Assembly: GCA_934678915.1 (NCBI GenBank)
Contig: CAKUSF010000009.1
Location: 1 to 34,081 of the forward strand
DNA: 34,081 bases
Origin: an uncultured Bacteroidales bacterium
GTDB lineage: Bacteria > Bacteroidota > Bacteroidia > Bacteroidales > UBA932
Direction of reading: 5' to 3'
The notes beneath the pieces were generated by a model. The model was not told the origin of the DNA. It ran no database searches and saw nothing but the letters and a program-made list of their open reading frames with translations. A program made the position numbers and the translations under genes. Shown piece after piece: positions 24,138 through 32,710 of the stretch; within the stretch, counting starts at the first letter, position 1; each line of letters begins with the position of its first letter.

Positions 24138-24200
24138 AGTTTCCCGTGGGCATGAATCGTCCCAGTTCGCCGCGACGTTGAGTTGGAGTGGTTGCTGCAT
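24138..24200 (-). pseudogene. GT4 5' end remnant (copy D)
   Basis: An ATG 20 bases after the stop of the upstream GT4 (24220) opens MQQPLQLNVAANW, which resembles the intact GT4's MPSLLQINVTANW. The frame then decays (DDSCPRET, stop); the bases CCCACGGG of the expected GSHGR region follow about 8-10 bases late. This is apparently the original start of the glycosyltransferase gene that followed the GT4 at 24220-25395. Confidence 0.72.
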
Positions 24201-24219
24201 GACTTTAACCGAATGAAGT

Positions 24220-25395
24220 TTAGGCTGGATACGCCTTGCTGCAAGGCCCTGATTGTGGGATCAGCTTTTCATTATTGGTTTGAATGGCTTCCACCAGCAT
24301 CATGAACTGCATGGCAGCGTTTGCTGGAGACCATACATCTCTCATTGTCCTGTAGCCATTTAACGCCATTTCCTTTCTTCTTCCAGGATTATTCAAAAGA
24401 AATTCAACTTTTTCGACAAGAGAATCCAAATCTCCAGATCTGAATATGCTCCCGTTGAATCCGTCCTTGACCAGAAAAGGAACCGCTCCAATTTTATTGG
24501 AGCCAACAAACGCGCAACCTTTGCTCATGGCTTCATTTGTGACGGCTCCCCAGCCTTCGTTCTTGTCGCTTGTGAACAGGAATATCTCATGTTCTTGCAT
24601 GGCGGCCAAGATCTCATCATTAGGAAGATTGCCTTTAAAATTGATGACATCACTAACCCCAATCCTTTCGGCCAAAGCCATCGTCTTGTCCAATTCGACA
24701 CCTGAACCATACATGTCAAGTACGAATTGATACCCTTTGGCCTTCAGACGTGCCGCCATCCGTACAGGGAGCTCTGGATGCTTCAACTTCAGGAACCTTG
24801 CACACCACATAAGTTTGTGCAAGGTTCCTGAAGTGGAAACATCCACTTTGGATGCTTCAACATCTAAATCCTTATCTACCTTGGTGAAATATCCCCATTT
24901 GAAGCACCTGTCTCTAAAACTGTGAAGTTTATAATGATCATTACATACAAACGCCCCGGAACAGAGCTTGTAAACATTCTCATGGGCGAATGTCGTATAA
25001 TAATGCCAGAAAAAACGAAGCAACCTTGGAGATGCGAGATTTATCCACCCCCTCTTAAGCCAACGTTCCCCGACATCAAACGTCAATTTTCCAGTCTTGG
25101 CCCGAAGCACTTCGTAAGTCAAGGACTCCGGACAACTGAACATCGCCACATCTGAACTATAAAGCAGTTCCATTGCCTTTTTGTGGTTGTCCTCACTTTT
25201 CCATGCTTGGAGAACATAAGGACGTGACGACAGATCTGGGTACCCACTCTTCAGCAACCAATCATAAATCGGACAAAGCTCAACAAAAGTATAATTTCCC
25301 TCTGTCAATCTATACAACTCATCAGCCACATTCGCCTGATGATGGTTTATGAAATTTGTGAAATAGACGATGGTCATGATATCTGAGTTTGTCAT
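24220..25395 (-). CDS. Glycosyltransferase family 4
   Basis: 391 residues. The N-terminal IVYFTNFINHHQANVADELYRL is an acceptor-domain start. The C-terminal donor domain carries LMWCARFLKLKHPELPVRMAARL, INFKGNLPNDEI and the E-x7-E-type KNEGWGAVTNEAMSKGC. It is predicted to be a retaining sugar transferase at the cytoplasmic membrane face. An ATG at 25395 or 25377 could start it. It is 45 bases after the next GT4 upstream and shifts back to a more GC-balanced composition than the block before it. Confidence 0.88.
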   Translation of the reverse strand: MTNSDIMTIVYFTNFINHHQANVADELYRLTEGNYTFVELCPIYDWLLKSGYPDLSSRPYVLQAWKSEDNHKKAMELLYSSDVAMFSCPESLTYEVLRAKTGKLTFDVGERWLKRGWINLASPRLLRFFWHYYTTFAHENVYKLCSGAFVCNDHYKLHSFRDRCFKWGYFTKVDKDLDVEASKVDVSTSGTLHKLMWCARFLKLKHPELPVRMAARLKAKGYQFVLDMYGSGVELDKTMALAERIGVSDVINFKGNLPNDEILAAMQEHEIFLFTSDKNEGWGAVTNEAMSKGCAFVGSNKIGAVPFLVKDGFNGSIFRSGDLDSLVEKVEFLLNNPGRRKEMALNGYRTMRDVWSPANAAMQFMMLVEAIQTNNEKLIPQSGPCSKAYPA

Positions 25396-25440
25396 TGAAA
25401 ATAATGCTATCGTAGATTTTGTACGATGCTAAATTCAGTT

Positions 25441-26592
25441 CTATACACCTTTTACGTTTATATAGTGTGGTATTATCTGCTCTGCTGAAAATCTGCTCGT
25501 ATTGAAGTTCCCTTTAATATCAAATTTAGTATGTAAGCATTCCTTCATGGCTTCGGCCATACATTTGACTGTGAACTCCTCATCATCAATGATGTTTGGC
25601 GTGATGAATCCAAATTGAGTCCGTTTGATTGCCATAAGGTTGGGATTATACTCGTTATCACACTGCATTATTTCCCACACCCCTTCTGAAGAGTTGGTTG
25701 CAACGCATTTTACTCCTAGAGATAGGGCTTCTATTAACACTCCAGGAAGACCTTCATCTCTTGATGGAGATACAAGCATCTGAGCACTTTTCATGTATGT
25801 ATAAGGGTTGGATTTTTTACCTACAAAAAAGATAGCATCTTGCATAGAGTATTCAACTACGATTTTCTTTAATAATGGTAAAGAGTTATCAAGATCTTCT
25901 CCTATGAATACTAATATAAATTCTGGACTATTAGCTTTTATCTTTGCAAAAGCTTTAATTAATCGATCTGTCCCTTTTACATTATGGTACAATCCTCCAA
26001 CGAATAGTATTACTGGTCTTGAAAATAGTTGTATTTCACTATCGTTTGGTAGCGGTTGCTTTGATAGAAGTGTAATCCTATTAAAATTGTGGATATTATA
26101 AACTAGTTCAATCTCTTTCTTGCGTTTGAATAGATTTTTTAAGTCATCGTATGCGCTTTTGTTTACAGCAATTAGCTTGCTTAGATACATACATAATACT
26201 TTAGTTACAATGTAAGATATAAAATAGGTAGAATATCCGGCACTTTTTCTTTGCGATAGTTTTGTATGAAATACTCCAATTTTACTTTCTCCTATTCCAG
26301 ACAGAACGTTCCAATATGTTGCTCCTAATAGTGTTGAGATGGTAAGGTTAATATGAAGTTCTTTCTTTATTTTCCTTAATTTGTAAATTCTATGATATAA
26401 TTTACTGAATATATTGGTATTATGCCCTTTTATTATGAATACATTTTGAAACTGAAAACCATTCAATGAATATTCTCCTAAGCAAGCAACATATACTTTT
26501 GTGTTAGCTTGTTGACATAGTCCGTTGTACAAATCGTGTGAGATACTGGCTATTGTCCCCGTATTCTCAGGAATTATTAACAATATGTTCAT
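25441..26592 (-). CDS. Glycosyltransferase family 4
   Basis: 383 residues, N-terminus MNILLIIPENTGTIASISHDLY. The donor-domain motifs VILFVGGLYHNVKGTDRLIKAF, IFFVGKKSNPYTYM and RDEGLPGVLIEALSLGVKCVATNSSEG place it in GT4. Base composition is clearly AT-rich. Its ATG lies 26 bases inside the 3' end of the Wzy-type gene, implying tight coupling. Function: adds a sugar to the repeat unit that Wzy later polymerises. Confidence 0.9.
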   Translation of the reverse strand: MNILLIIPENTGTIASISHDLYNGLCQQANTKVYVACLGEYSLNGFQFQNVFIIKGHNTNIFSKLYHRIYKLRKIKKELHINLTISTLLGATYWNVLSGIGESKIGVFHTKLSQRKSAGYSTYFISYIVTKVLCMYLSKLIAVNKSAYDDLKNLFKRKKEIELVYNIHNFNRITLLSKQPLPNDSEIQLFSRPVILFVGGLYHNVKGTDRLIKAFAKIKANSPEFILVFIGEDLDNSLPLLKKIVVEYSMQDAIFFVGKKSNPYTYMKSAQMLVSPSRDEGLPGVLIEALSLGVKCVATNSSEGVWEIMQCDNEYNPNLMAIKRTQFGFITPNIIDDEEFTVKCMAEAMKECLHTKFDIKGNFNTSRFSAEQIIPHYINVKGV

Positions 26593-27925
26593 TGATATGT
26601 TTATTGTTTATAAGCAATAGATAAGTGAGAATCAAAGCCCAAACTATCATTCTCAATGCATCTAAATAGGCAGCGCGACACATATATATAGCATCTGCCG
26701 CGAGTGATAGATAAACAATCAGATACATGAATGAGCCATTAAATGCTCGTCTTCTTGCATATATGATGAGGCGACCTAGGGCAAAGAAAAAGATAAGAAC
26801 GCCAACAAATCCGAAAGCTAAATACACATCTCCCACGATATTTGTTCCTAAACCGAATTCTGGCGGATCGCCAAGTGTGAGAAACGTTGATAGACTAGCT
26901 GAGCCTAATAAGTAGTATGGAATTTCAGTTAATCCTTCAAATAATGTTTGAGCGAACGGTATAGGCGATAACAATCCGGATACCATTGTCAATCCGTAGG
27001 TATAATAATTATCGTCAACGAAATCATAGAAGACGTACAAGTTTCGATTATTGATGAATAAATCCGAAAAGTGTTCAAGAAAACCGAATTCGGAAGATAC
27101 GTTGTTATACTGATTAGAGGCTAGAATTCCTTCGTTGCGGATGTCTCCAATAAAAGACATCATTAATATGCCGATTATTATACATGGCACTACAAAAGAA
27201 AAGGTGACCTTATTCCTCATACAATATATAATAAAGAGAGAGGAAAAAATGAGCAAAGGGAAGGTCCTAGTTCCTGACGATAGTAAAATTAAGGCAATCA
27301 GCGTTAAAAGTCCATATATGTACTTTATTTGTTTTGTGCTTCGACAAAGAAAAACTAAGGACCCGAAGAAGATGATGATTGTTGGAAAAAATAACATAAG
27401 ATATTGAGCGGCCATGTTGGAACTCATTTCCCCTCTTACGTATCTGTCTTCGAAGTAGTCGAGACCACCAGAAATAATGAATAACAGAAAATATATTAAA
27501 ACAAAGATTGTTATATCTCGTATCTGTTTCGAACTTACTTGGAAGTTACTGTCTAAATGCACAAGAGATTTTTCTTTGTGATTCCTCCATAAATAACCGC
27601 AAGTATATGCTGCGTATGCGACTTGAGCTAATGCAGTACATTTGCTTATGACATGTTCATTAAATGAATAACTGAACAAAGAATAGTATGGATCAACAGG
27701 GTAAATATATACAGGATAGACAAAATTAGTGAAGAAAAAAGAAATTGAAAATAGTAAGTTGAAGCCTACTTTTTCATTCTGTATATCTGAAATGAGCACA
27801 AATACTGCGGACGCTAAAAATAGATTATGCACCCAAAGGCAATATTCAAATGAATAATAATTAGGCGCGAAATAATATAAGAGAAAGGAAATAAACAGCA
27901 ATATGAGAGAGAAAGACTTTTTCAT
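26567..27925 (-). CDS. Wzy-type oligosaccharide repeat-unit polymerase
   Basis: A 452-residue, strongly hydrophobic polytopic protein starting KKSFSLILLFISFLLYYFAPNYYS. A large central loop (FIGDIRNEGILASNQYNNVSSEFG... followed by YTYGLTMVSGLLSPIPF) and SSGTRTFPLLIF resemble O-antigen polymerases, which vary greatly in sequence. It would join flipped repeat units in the periplasm. The ATG at 27925 overlaps the GT2 stop (ATGA); frames opening earlier lie inside that gene. Assigned from topology, size and location between Wzx and GTs. Confidence 0.82.
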   Translation of the reverse strand: MKKSFSLILLFISFLLYYFAPNYYSFEYCLWVHNLFLASAVFVLISDIQNEKVGFNLLFSISFFFTNFVYPVYIYPVDPYYSLFSYSFNEHVISKCTALAQVAYAAYTCGYLWRNHKEKSLVHLDSNFQVSSKQIRDITIFVLIYFLLFIISGGLDYFEDRYVRGEMSSNMAAQYLMLFFPTIIIFFGSLVFLCRSTKQIKYIYGLLTLIALILLSSGTRTFPLLIFSSLFIIYCMRNKVTFSFVVPCIIIGILMMSFIGDIRNEGILASNQYNNVSSEFGFLEHFSDLFINNRNLYVFYDFVDDNYYTYGLTMVSGLLSPIPFAQTLFEGLTEIPYYLLGSASLSTFLTLGDPPEFGLGTNIVGDVYLAFGFVGVLIFFFALGRLIIYARRRAFNGSFMYLIVYLSLAADAIYMCRAAYLDALRMIVWALILTYLLLINNKHINEHIVNNS

Positions 27926-28905
27926 TTGTGAAGTTTTAACAGAAGTTGAAAAGTCGGAATTAACAACCATATCGGAGTATGTTTAATAAATGACAAGGCA
28001 AAGCCTTTGGGAATAGGACAATTTGGAATCAGTATGTTTTTCACAGCTTTAAAACAACTGTTCATCTGCTCTCTACTATACCTTAACCTATACATGTTTG
28101 CTATAGATCGTAAGACAAGATTCTTGTAATTTGGCATATAAGCGAAAATCAATGCTCTATGAGCACATGATTTTAAGTCAATTTCACTTATCAAATTCAA
28201 ACTGTCCATGAGAAATTCGCTTAGTGGTTTGAAATCATGATCCTTTTTTGAGAGAGAACCGCTCTCAGCTTCAACGTAATGATAATTACACTGACCGATG
28301 GTAACGATTCTATTTACGTATGACAAGTTCCTTAGAAAGAAAGTAGTGTCTTCTCCATAAGAGTAATTTTCGGGGAATCTGATGTTGTGTTCTTTTATGA
28401 GTTTGTTTGAGTATAGCTTGCAATAAGGTGCCCCGAATGTTAATAGTTGATTATCCAGCACCCCATCTGCTATATTTGTATATATAGCATTTTTAAGGAC
28501 TGTGCTATGTGTAACGATTCCATTCACTTCATTCTTCCGCCCTTGAAGTACAATTTCGTTTGCTAAAAGTGATTCTTTCGTACTGAAGAAATCAGATAAA
28601 TAGTTATTTTCGCACCAATCATCAGAATCCACGAATGCAATCCATTCCCCTCGTGAGATGTCAAGACCAGCGTTTCTAGCACTACTAACCCCTCCATTGC
28701 TTTTATGTATCACTTTGACTCTGTTGTCTTTCAAAGCGAATTTATCGCAGATATCTCCACTTTTATCAGTGCTGCCATCATCAATGAGAAGAATCTCTAT
28801 GTTTGTATATGTTTGAGAGATAACGCTCTCAATACATTTGGATATTGTTTTTTCAGAGTTATATATTGGTATGATTATACTTATGCTAACAGATTTACTG
28901 CTCAT
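27922..28905 (-). CDS. Glycosyltransferase family 2
   Basis: 327 residues. SISIIIPIYNSEKTISKCIESVISQTYTNIEILLIDDGSTDKSGDICD, NGGVSSARNAGLDISRGEWIAFVDSDDW is the textbook GT2 opening with the DxD-like metal site. AT-rich. It is coupled by ATGA overlaps both to the flippase upstream and the polymerase downstream, so the three are translated as one unit. Substrate unknown. Confidence 0.93.
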   Translation of the reverse strand: MSSKSVSISIIIPIYNSEKTISKCIESVISQTYTNIEILLIDDGSTDKSGDICDKFALKDNRVKVIHKSNGGVSSARNAGLDISRGEWIAFVDSDDWCENNYLSDFFSTKESLLANEIVLQGRKNEVNGIVTHSTVLKNAIYTNIADGVLDNQLLTFGAPYCKLYSNKLIKEHNIRFPENYSYGEDTTFFLRNLSYVNRIVTIGQCNYHYVEAESGSLSKKDHDFKPLSEFLMDSLNLISEIDLKSCAHRALIFAYMPNYKNLVLRSIANMYRLRYSREQMNSCFKAVKNILIPNCPIPKGFALSFIKHTPIWLLIPTFQLLLKLHK

Positions 28906-30434
28906 AGTTTATTTTTTTTATGGATAGCAACAAAATTTGAGAACGACTTGGTAATTAAATCACGCTCATAATTGTTCATCCCAAATTTCCAAAAAGAGAT
29001 AATGTATGCTGTAGTATAGACTATGGCAGTAACGGTTAATTTTATAAATGTCATTTGTCCGTCAAAAGTTTTGTTCAAAACCATAATCCCAATAATGGTT
29101 GTACAAATTGGTACTATACTCATTTTCATAATTTCTTTCCAAAACTGTATGATGTCAATATGCTGTTTGTAGTAATAGTAAATGTTAAGAATCAGACCTT
29201 GACCACATAATAATCCTAATCCGGTTGCTATTGCGCATCCAAAATATCCTAATGGTTTTACAAGAATAATTGACAGAAGTAAACTGCATAGAGCTGTCAA
29301 GGTAAGTAGTATGGATCTAAATTTCATTTGATTACGTGCCTGAAGGATTGTTATTCCAATGTTTTGTATCAAATCTATAGTGAAAGGGAAGAAAAAGATA
29401 AGGCATATGTAGTAAGCATTGGAGTAGTTACTCCCCGCCCACAATTCAATGAAAGTTTTGCCAAAAACTACAAAAGCAGAGAGAATAAATGCAATTATTA
29501 TAAATTGAATGCGTCCTACCTTGATAAACAAATCTGAAATGGACTTTTCATCATTTCCTTGTGTTACCATATTGGTAACTTTGGGGAGCATAACACTTGA
29601 AATAGCGGTTGAAAAAAGCATGAACATGTTCTGCAATTGTATAGCGACAGCATATATTGCGATGGCTATGGCTCCCTTGTATATTCCGAGTACAAATTGT
29701 CCAGTGCTCCAATATATCCTATCCATGATGGCATTTAGGAATATCCAGAAACTATAAATTGCAACCTCTTTTAAGAAGATCCATTTTGGAAGTGTGAAGT
29801 TTACCTTGATTTCAAGTTTGTATTTGCAATACCACCAATTGACTAATAATGTAATCACATTAAAAACAGTTGTTACAACTACCATGGCAATCGCTTTATA
29901 TCCGATTGCAAGAAGAAGAACCATAACAATGGGATTCAGCACTGACCGAATTATACTGACAATACGCTGGAAAACAAATCTTTCATATGCTGTCATGATG
30001 CTACCCCATATGCTCATCGGGAATGTGAATGCTAGATTGAATGTCATAATCCATAACATTAGTCTAGTGCGTTCAACTTCCGTTGGTGACATTGCTTCAG
30101 AGAAAATAGTCTCCACATTTATGGCAAGGCTCCCGCCTGTTATAATCGCCACTAGGCCTATTCCTAAATATAATAGAAAGAACATCCCGAACATTTCTTC
30201 CTGTTCTTTCTTCTTACCTTCAGAAATGAATTTAGCTGTGTAACGTATAATGGCGTTACCAAATCCTAAGTCAAGTACTGTTAGGTATGCTATTACTGAA
30301 GCAGCTAGTGAGTATAATCCATATTCTGATTGTCCCAACATTCGAAGCATATATGGCGTGTAGATAAGTCCTACTACCATATTCAGAATTATGGATATGT
30401 AATTTAGAACCGCTCCGACTTTAACTTGATTCAT
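28902..30434 (-). CDS. Wzx-type flippase (MOP superfamily)
   Basis: 510 residues, multi-pass membrane protein starting VKVGAVLNYISIILNMVVGLIYTPYMLRMLGQSEYGLYSLAASVIAYL, the standard Polysacc_synt N-terminus. It flips lipid-linked repeat units made by this cluster. First gene of the AT-rich capsule operon; 79 bases separate it from the RES-domain gene upstream. No clear TAnnTTTG promoter was seen in that gap, so the operon may start further upstream. It is a second flippase, unlike the one at 7215-8741. Confidence 0.92.
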   Translation of the reverse strand: MNQVKVGAVLNYISIILNMVVGLIYTPYMLRMLGQSEYGLYSLAASVIAYLTVLDLGFGNAIIRYTAKFISEGKKKEQEEMFGMFFLLYLGIGLVAIITGGSLAINVETIFSEAMSPTEVERTRLMLWIMTFNLAFTFPMSIWGSIMTAYERFVFQRIVSIIRSVLNPIVMVLLLAIGYKAIAMVVVTTVFNVITLLVNWWYCKYKLEIKVNFTLPKWIFLKEVAIYSFWIFLNAIMDRIYWSTGQFVLGIYKGAIAIAIYAVAIQLQNMFMLFSTAISSVMLPKVTNMVTQGNDEKSISDLFIKVGRIQFIIIAFILSAFVVFGKTFIELWAGSNYSNAYYICLIFFFPFTIDLIQNIGITILQARNQMKFRSILLTLTALCSLLLSIILVKPLGYFGCAIATGLGLLCGQGLILNIYYYYKQHIDIIQFWKEIMKMSIVPICTTIIGIMVLNKTFDGQMTFIKLTVTAIVYTTAYIISFWKFGMNNYERDLITKSFSNFVAIHKKNKL

Positions 30435-30513
30435 TGAGGATTATAATAATCAAGTGGTAAGTTGGCAAACACATCAAGGTTTCTGAACTAGATCACAATT
30501 ATTTTGTTTTCTT

Positions 30514-31596
30514 TTATATTTCATCGATGACAGCTTTCCCAAGATACTTTTCCAAAGTACCAAAAGGTGAGGTTCTGTAATTTTCTGCTCTCTTTTGTTC
30601 ATCACTTGACACTATGTTGCCTAAATCAATGGTTTCTCCTTGTTTCAGCACTTCAAGATCATAGTAAGTTGGCGCAGATAAATGAAATAGCTGAGACAAT
30701 CTTTTGCAATACATCTTACTGCTTAACGGCTTTAATACGGGTATGGCGTAGTTGTCATAGCTGTCGTTTGGGAAGTAAAAGTCTTCATTCTTCTTAGAAG
30801 ATGTGAAGAGAATCCCTATTATCTCCTTATCTGGCGTGTTTTCTCTATTATTGGTGATGATCCATTCCGTCAGAAGTTGAGGGATTAGGTATTCTGGTTT
30901 ATAGTAATCCTTGTTGTTCTTCACCTGTACCATAGATGTTATTACAAGTGGAAAGAACTCAGCGCACATTTTGAGGTTGTCAATCCAGGATGTTTCAGTT
31001 GGTAGTCTTAAATCCAATACCTTGAAATTTTGGCGGGATATGAACTTGGACACCATTACGGTTCCAAATGTCGGTCTGCCCATTTCTTCCCAGCATCCAT
31101 AAATGTTTTGTGACAAATACAGACAAGGATAGCCTGGTACACTGTAGCGTTGAGTCTGAACAAGCCCTTTCTTATCAAGTGGAATATGGAACATGTCTCT
31201 TCGTTTCAAATTATGTTGTTCTTCCAAATCAACTTTTCTCATACGGTAGCATACCGTGCCTGCTGGTACTGTTAACACGTTCTTGTCGTAGGCCAGTCCT
31301 TGTATTTTACTACGTTGGCTCTGATAACCATCTAGTTGGTTTTTAATGGAAGCGTATGCGGAGTGTCTCATTCCTTGATACTCGCGTTCTATTGCCCTGT
31401 TGATGCCATCACACAACTGATTTATCCGTGCTGTAGTATTGTTCCAACCGACAGGTTGTGAAGTTACATCAAGTTTGCCAAGTAATTTCTTGAACGTCTT
31501 CAGACATCTTTTTACAGCATCCCTATAATTCTCGTTATCTCCTATCTTGACTGGTAGTATCTCTAATATTCGTTTATAAAGCTCACTCTGGTCCAT
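30514..31596 (-). CDS. RES-domain protein (NAD-degrading toxin family), long form
   Basis: 360 residues. An N-terminal helical region (about 110 residues, SELYKRILEILPVKIGDNENYRDAVKRCLKTF...) precedes the RES region: VPAGTVCYRMRKV, MFHIPLDKKGLVQTQRYSVPGYPCLYLSQNIYGCWEEMGRPTFG. The R of QRYS and the E of CWEE correspond to the family's namesake polar residues. Short RES proteins are toxins that break down NAD+ and pair with Xre/DUF2384 antitoxins; none is adjacent here. The ATG at 31596 is preferred; the frame reading further upstream crosses a T7G7 tract. Confidence 0.78.
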   Translation of the reverse strand: MDQSELYKRILEILPVKIGDNENYRDAVKRCLKTFKKLLGKLDVTSQPVGWNNTTARINQLCDGINRAIEREYQGMRHSAYASIKNQLDGYQSQRSKIQGLAYDKNVLTVPAGTVCYRMRKVDLEEQHNLKRRDMFHIPLDKKGLVQTQRYSVPGYPCLYLSQNIYGCWEEMGRPTFGTVMVSKFISRQNFKVLDLRLPTETSWIDNLKMCAEFFPLVITSMVQVKNNKDYYKPEYLIPQLLTEWIITNNRENTPDKEIIGILFTSSKKNEDFYFPNDSYDNYAIPVLKPLSSKMYCKRLSQLFHLSAPTYYDLEVLKQGETIDLGNIVSSDEQKRAENYRTSPFGTLEKYLGKAVIDEI

Positions 31597-31613
31597 AATA
31601 TAGTTAGTGGTTA

Positions 31614-31627
31614 TTTTTTTGGGGGGG
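31614..31627. repeat. Homopolymer T7G7 tract upstream of the RES gene
   Basis: Seven T followed by seven G lie 18 bases upstream of the RES-domain ATG (minus strand: C7A7). Such tracts can slip during replication. It lies in the leader or promoter zone, so length change could alter expression. Confidence 0.6.
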
Positions 31628-31789
31628 ACTCGCCTAAAAGTCAGCGATATAGCGTCCGCTCGACCCATTGTTAGGCCAATAATTGTCCGTTTTAGTATTT
31701 CTTACGGTAAATAAGTAGTTTACCAATGCTATTCTCGACTACTTGTTTGGCCTCAAGTGTGCTAACGAGAAAACTTCATTGCAAAATAC

Positions 31790-31819
31790 TTTGATTTCCA
31801 AAGGAAAACCTTAAATTTG
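31790..31819 (+). promoter_or_regulatory. Promoter of two small plus-strand ORFs
   Basis: TTTG (31790-31793), 18 bases, then TAAATTTG (31812-31819). The ATG of the first small ORF follows 16 bases later, leaving a very short leader. The flanking region 31669-31789 shows nothing else. Confidence 0.6.
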
Positions 31820-31834
31820 CACTTGTATTGAAGA

Positions 31835-31963
31835 ATGGAAGATTGTGGGGAAGTGATTACCTTGGACTTTATGAAGAGTAGCCATCCCTATTGGCTGCTC
31901 TTCTTGCTTTTTACAGCGGGATGTCTAGCTCTTCTTCTGACCCTCCATTATCTTCACCAATAA
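31835..31963 (+). CDS. Small membrane protein, 42 residues
   Basis: The frame MEDCGEVITLDFMKSSHPYW is followed by one hydrophobic stretch (WLLFLLFTAGCLALLLTL) and ends LHYLHQ. It looks like a single-pass small membrane protein with an N-terminal cytoplasmic acidic head. It starts just after a consensus promoter and is followed 13 bases later by a basic 47-residue ORF. No family recognised. Coding status rests on promoter placement, the clean membrane segment and the tandem partner. Confidence 0.5.
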   Translation: MEDCGEVITLDFMKSSHPYWLLFLLFTAGCLALLLTLHYLHQ

Positions 31964-31976
31964 TATTCTTCAATAC

Positions 31977-32120
31977 ATGAACAAGGTAATTGTAGTGAGG
32001 CTTGAGATTCGCTTAGACCGCGATAAGGACAAGCCAACCAAAGTGGCACCTTATGTGAGGTTCCGCAATGGAAAGAAAGAACTTGTTAAAGGGTACGTCC
32101 GAAAGAATAGGGAACTTTAG
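31977..32120 (+). CDS. Small basic protein, 47 residues
   Basis: The frame MNKVIVVRLEIRLDRDKDKP continues with TKVAPYVRFRNGKKELVKGY and ends VRKNREL, rich in Lys and Arg with alternating beta-strand-like residues, which suggests nucleic-acid or ribosome binding, or the edge of a larger domain. It could instead be the N-terminal fragment of a longer lost gene. It starts 13 bases after the small membrane ORF, apparently in one operon. No family recognised. The span 32121-32218 shows nothing further. Confidence 0.5.
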   Translation: MNKVIVVRLEIRLDRDKDKPTKVAPYVRFRNGKKELVKGYVRKNREL

Positions 32121-32218
32121 GGTGTAGCCATGACCAGCTTCGGCTGATGTCTTATCGCATCCGTGCTGCCAAGGGGAGGTGTCCTTCTGTTGAGGGATGC
32201 TTCCCTGCGGCTATTCAA

Positions 32219-32710
32219 CTATTCTTTGTGATTCATCAAACGATTCAAAGCGGCTATCATGCGGAGCTGCTTTGCGGTTGGGGGCTTCACTCCGCGTTCG
32301 GCCAGGTCCAGATAGAACGGGAGGCTTTGGGAGAGAGATTCCCGCACGCTGTCAGGCATGATCATGTGCCATTGTTGGGCTCTGGAGTCCTCGTAGGTCA
32401 GGACAAGGCAATATTTCTGGAGCTTATAGAGTGTCTTGCGTGATTTGCGGATGACGTAGGTGTTTGGACCGCCCTTGACAAACTCGTCAACGATTTGTAA
32501 TTCCTGCTTGCAGAGTGATGAAAGGATTTCGATAGGGGAGTCTAGCAGCTCAAGGGCGAGTCTTCTGGCGGTTTCCTCTTTCTTCAGATTGGGGCTGACA
32601 TAGAGGTCGAGCCGCTTGCAGATGTCTAGCATTTCGGCCTTTGTCAGGAGGACCAATATTCCCGCAAGATCTATCGATGAACTGAAGTCCGTGTTGTTTA
32701 TTGTTATCAT
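32219..32710 (-). CDS. Hypothetical protein with SAP-like N-terminal helix pair
   Basis: 163 residues, not recognised as a named family. TKAEMLDICKRLDLYVSPNLKKEETARRLALELL resembles a SAP/HeH-type helix-extension-helix that often binds DNA. A mixed segment (LQIVDEFVKGGPNTYVIRKSRKTLYKLQKYCLVLTYED) and a helical basic C-terminus follow. The ATG at 32710 is clear. It follows the symporter gene by about 100 bases on the same strand, possibly co-transcribed. Confidence 0.7.
   Translation of the reverse strand: MITINNTDFSSSIDLAGILVLLTKAEMLDICKRLDLYVSPNLKKEETARRLALELLDSPIEILSSLCKQELQIVDEFVKGGPNTYVIRKSRKTLYKLQKYCLVLTYEDSRAQQWHMIMPDSVRESLSQSLPFYLDLAERGVKPPTAKQLRMIAALNRLMNHKE

Noticed and set aside
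25409..25427. ATCGTA/TACGAT inverted repeat between two GT4 genes as a terminator
   Set aside because: The stem is six A/T-rich pairs with no T-tract, too weak to support a call.
32147..32443. 98-codon plus-strand frame after the small ORFs
   Set aside because: It runs mostly antisense to the hypothetical gene at 32219-32710 and shows no recognisable domain; only the two shorter upstream frames have promoter support.
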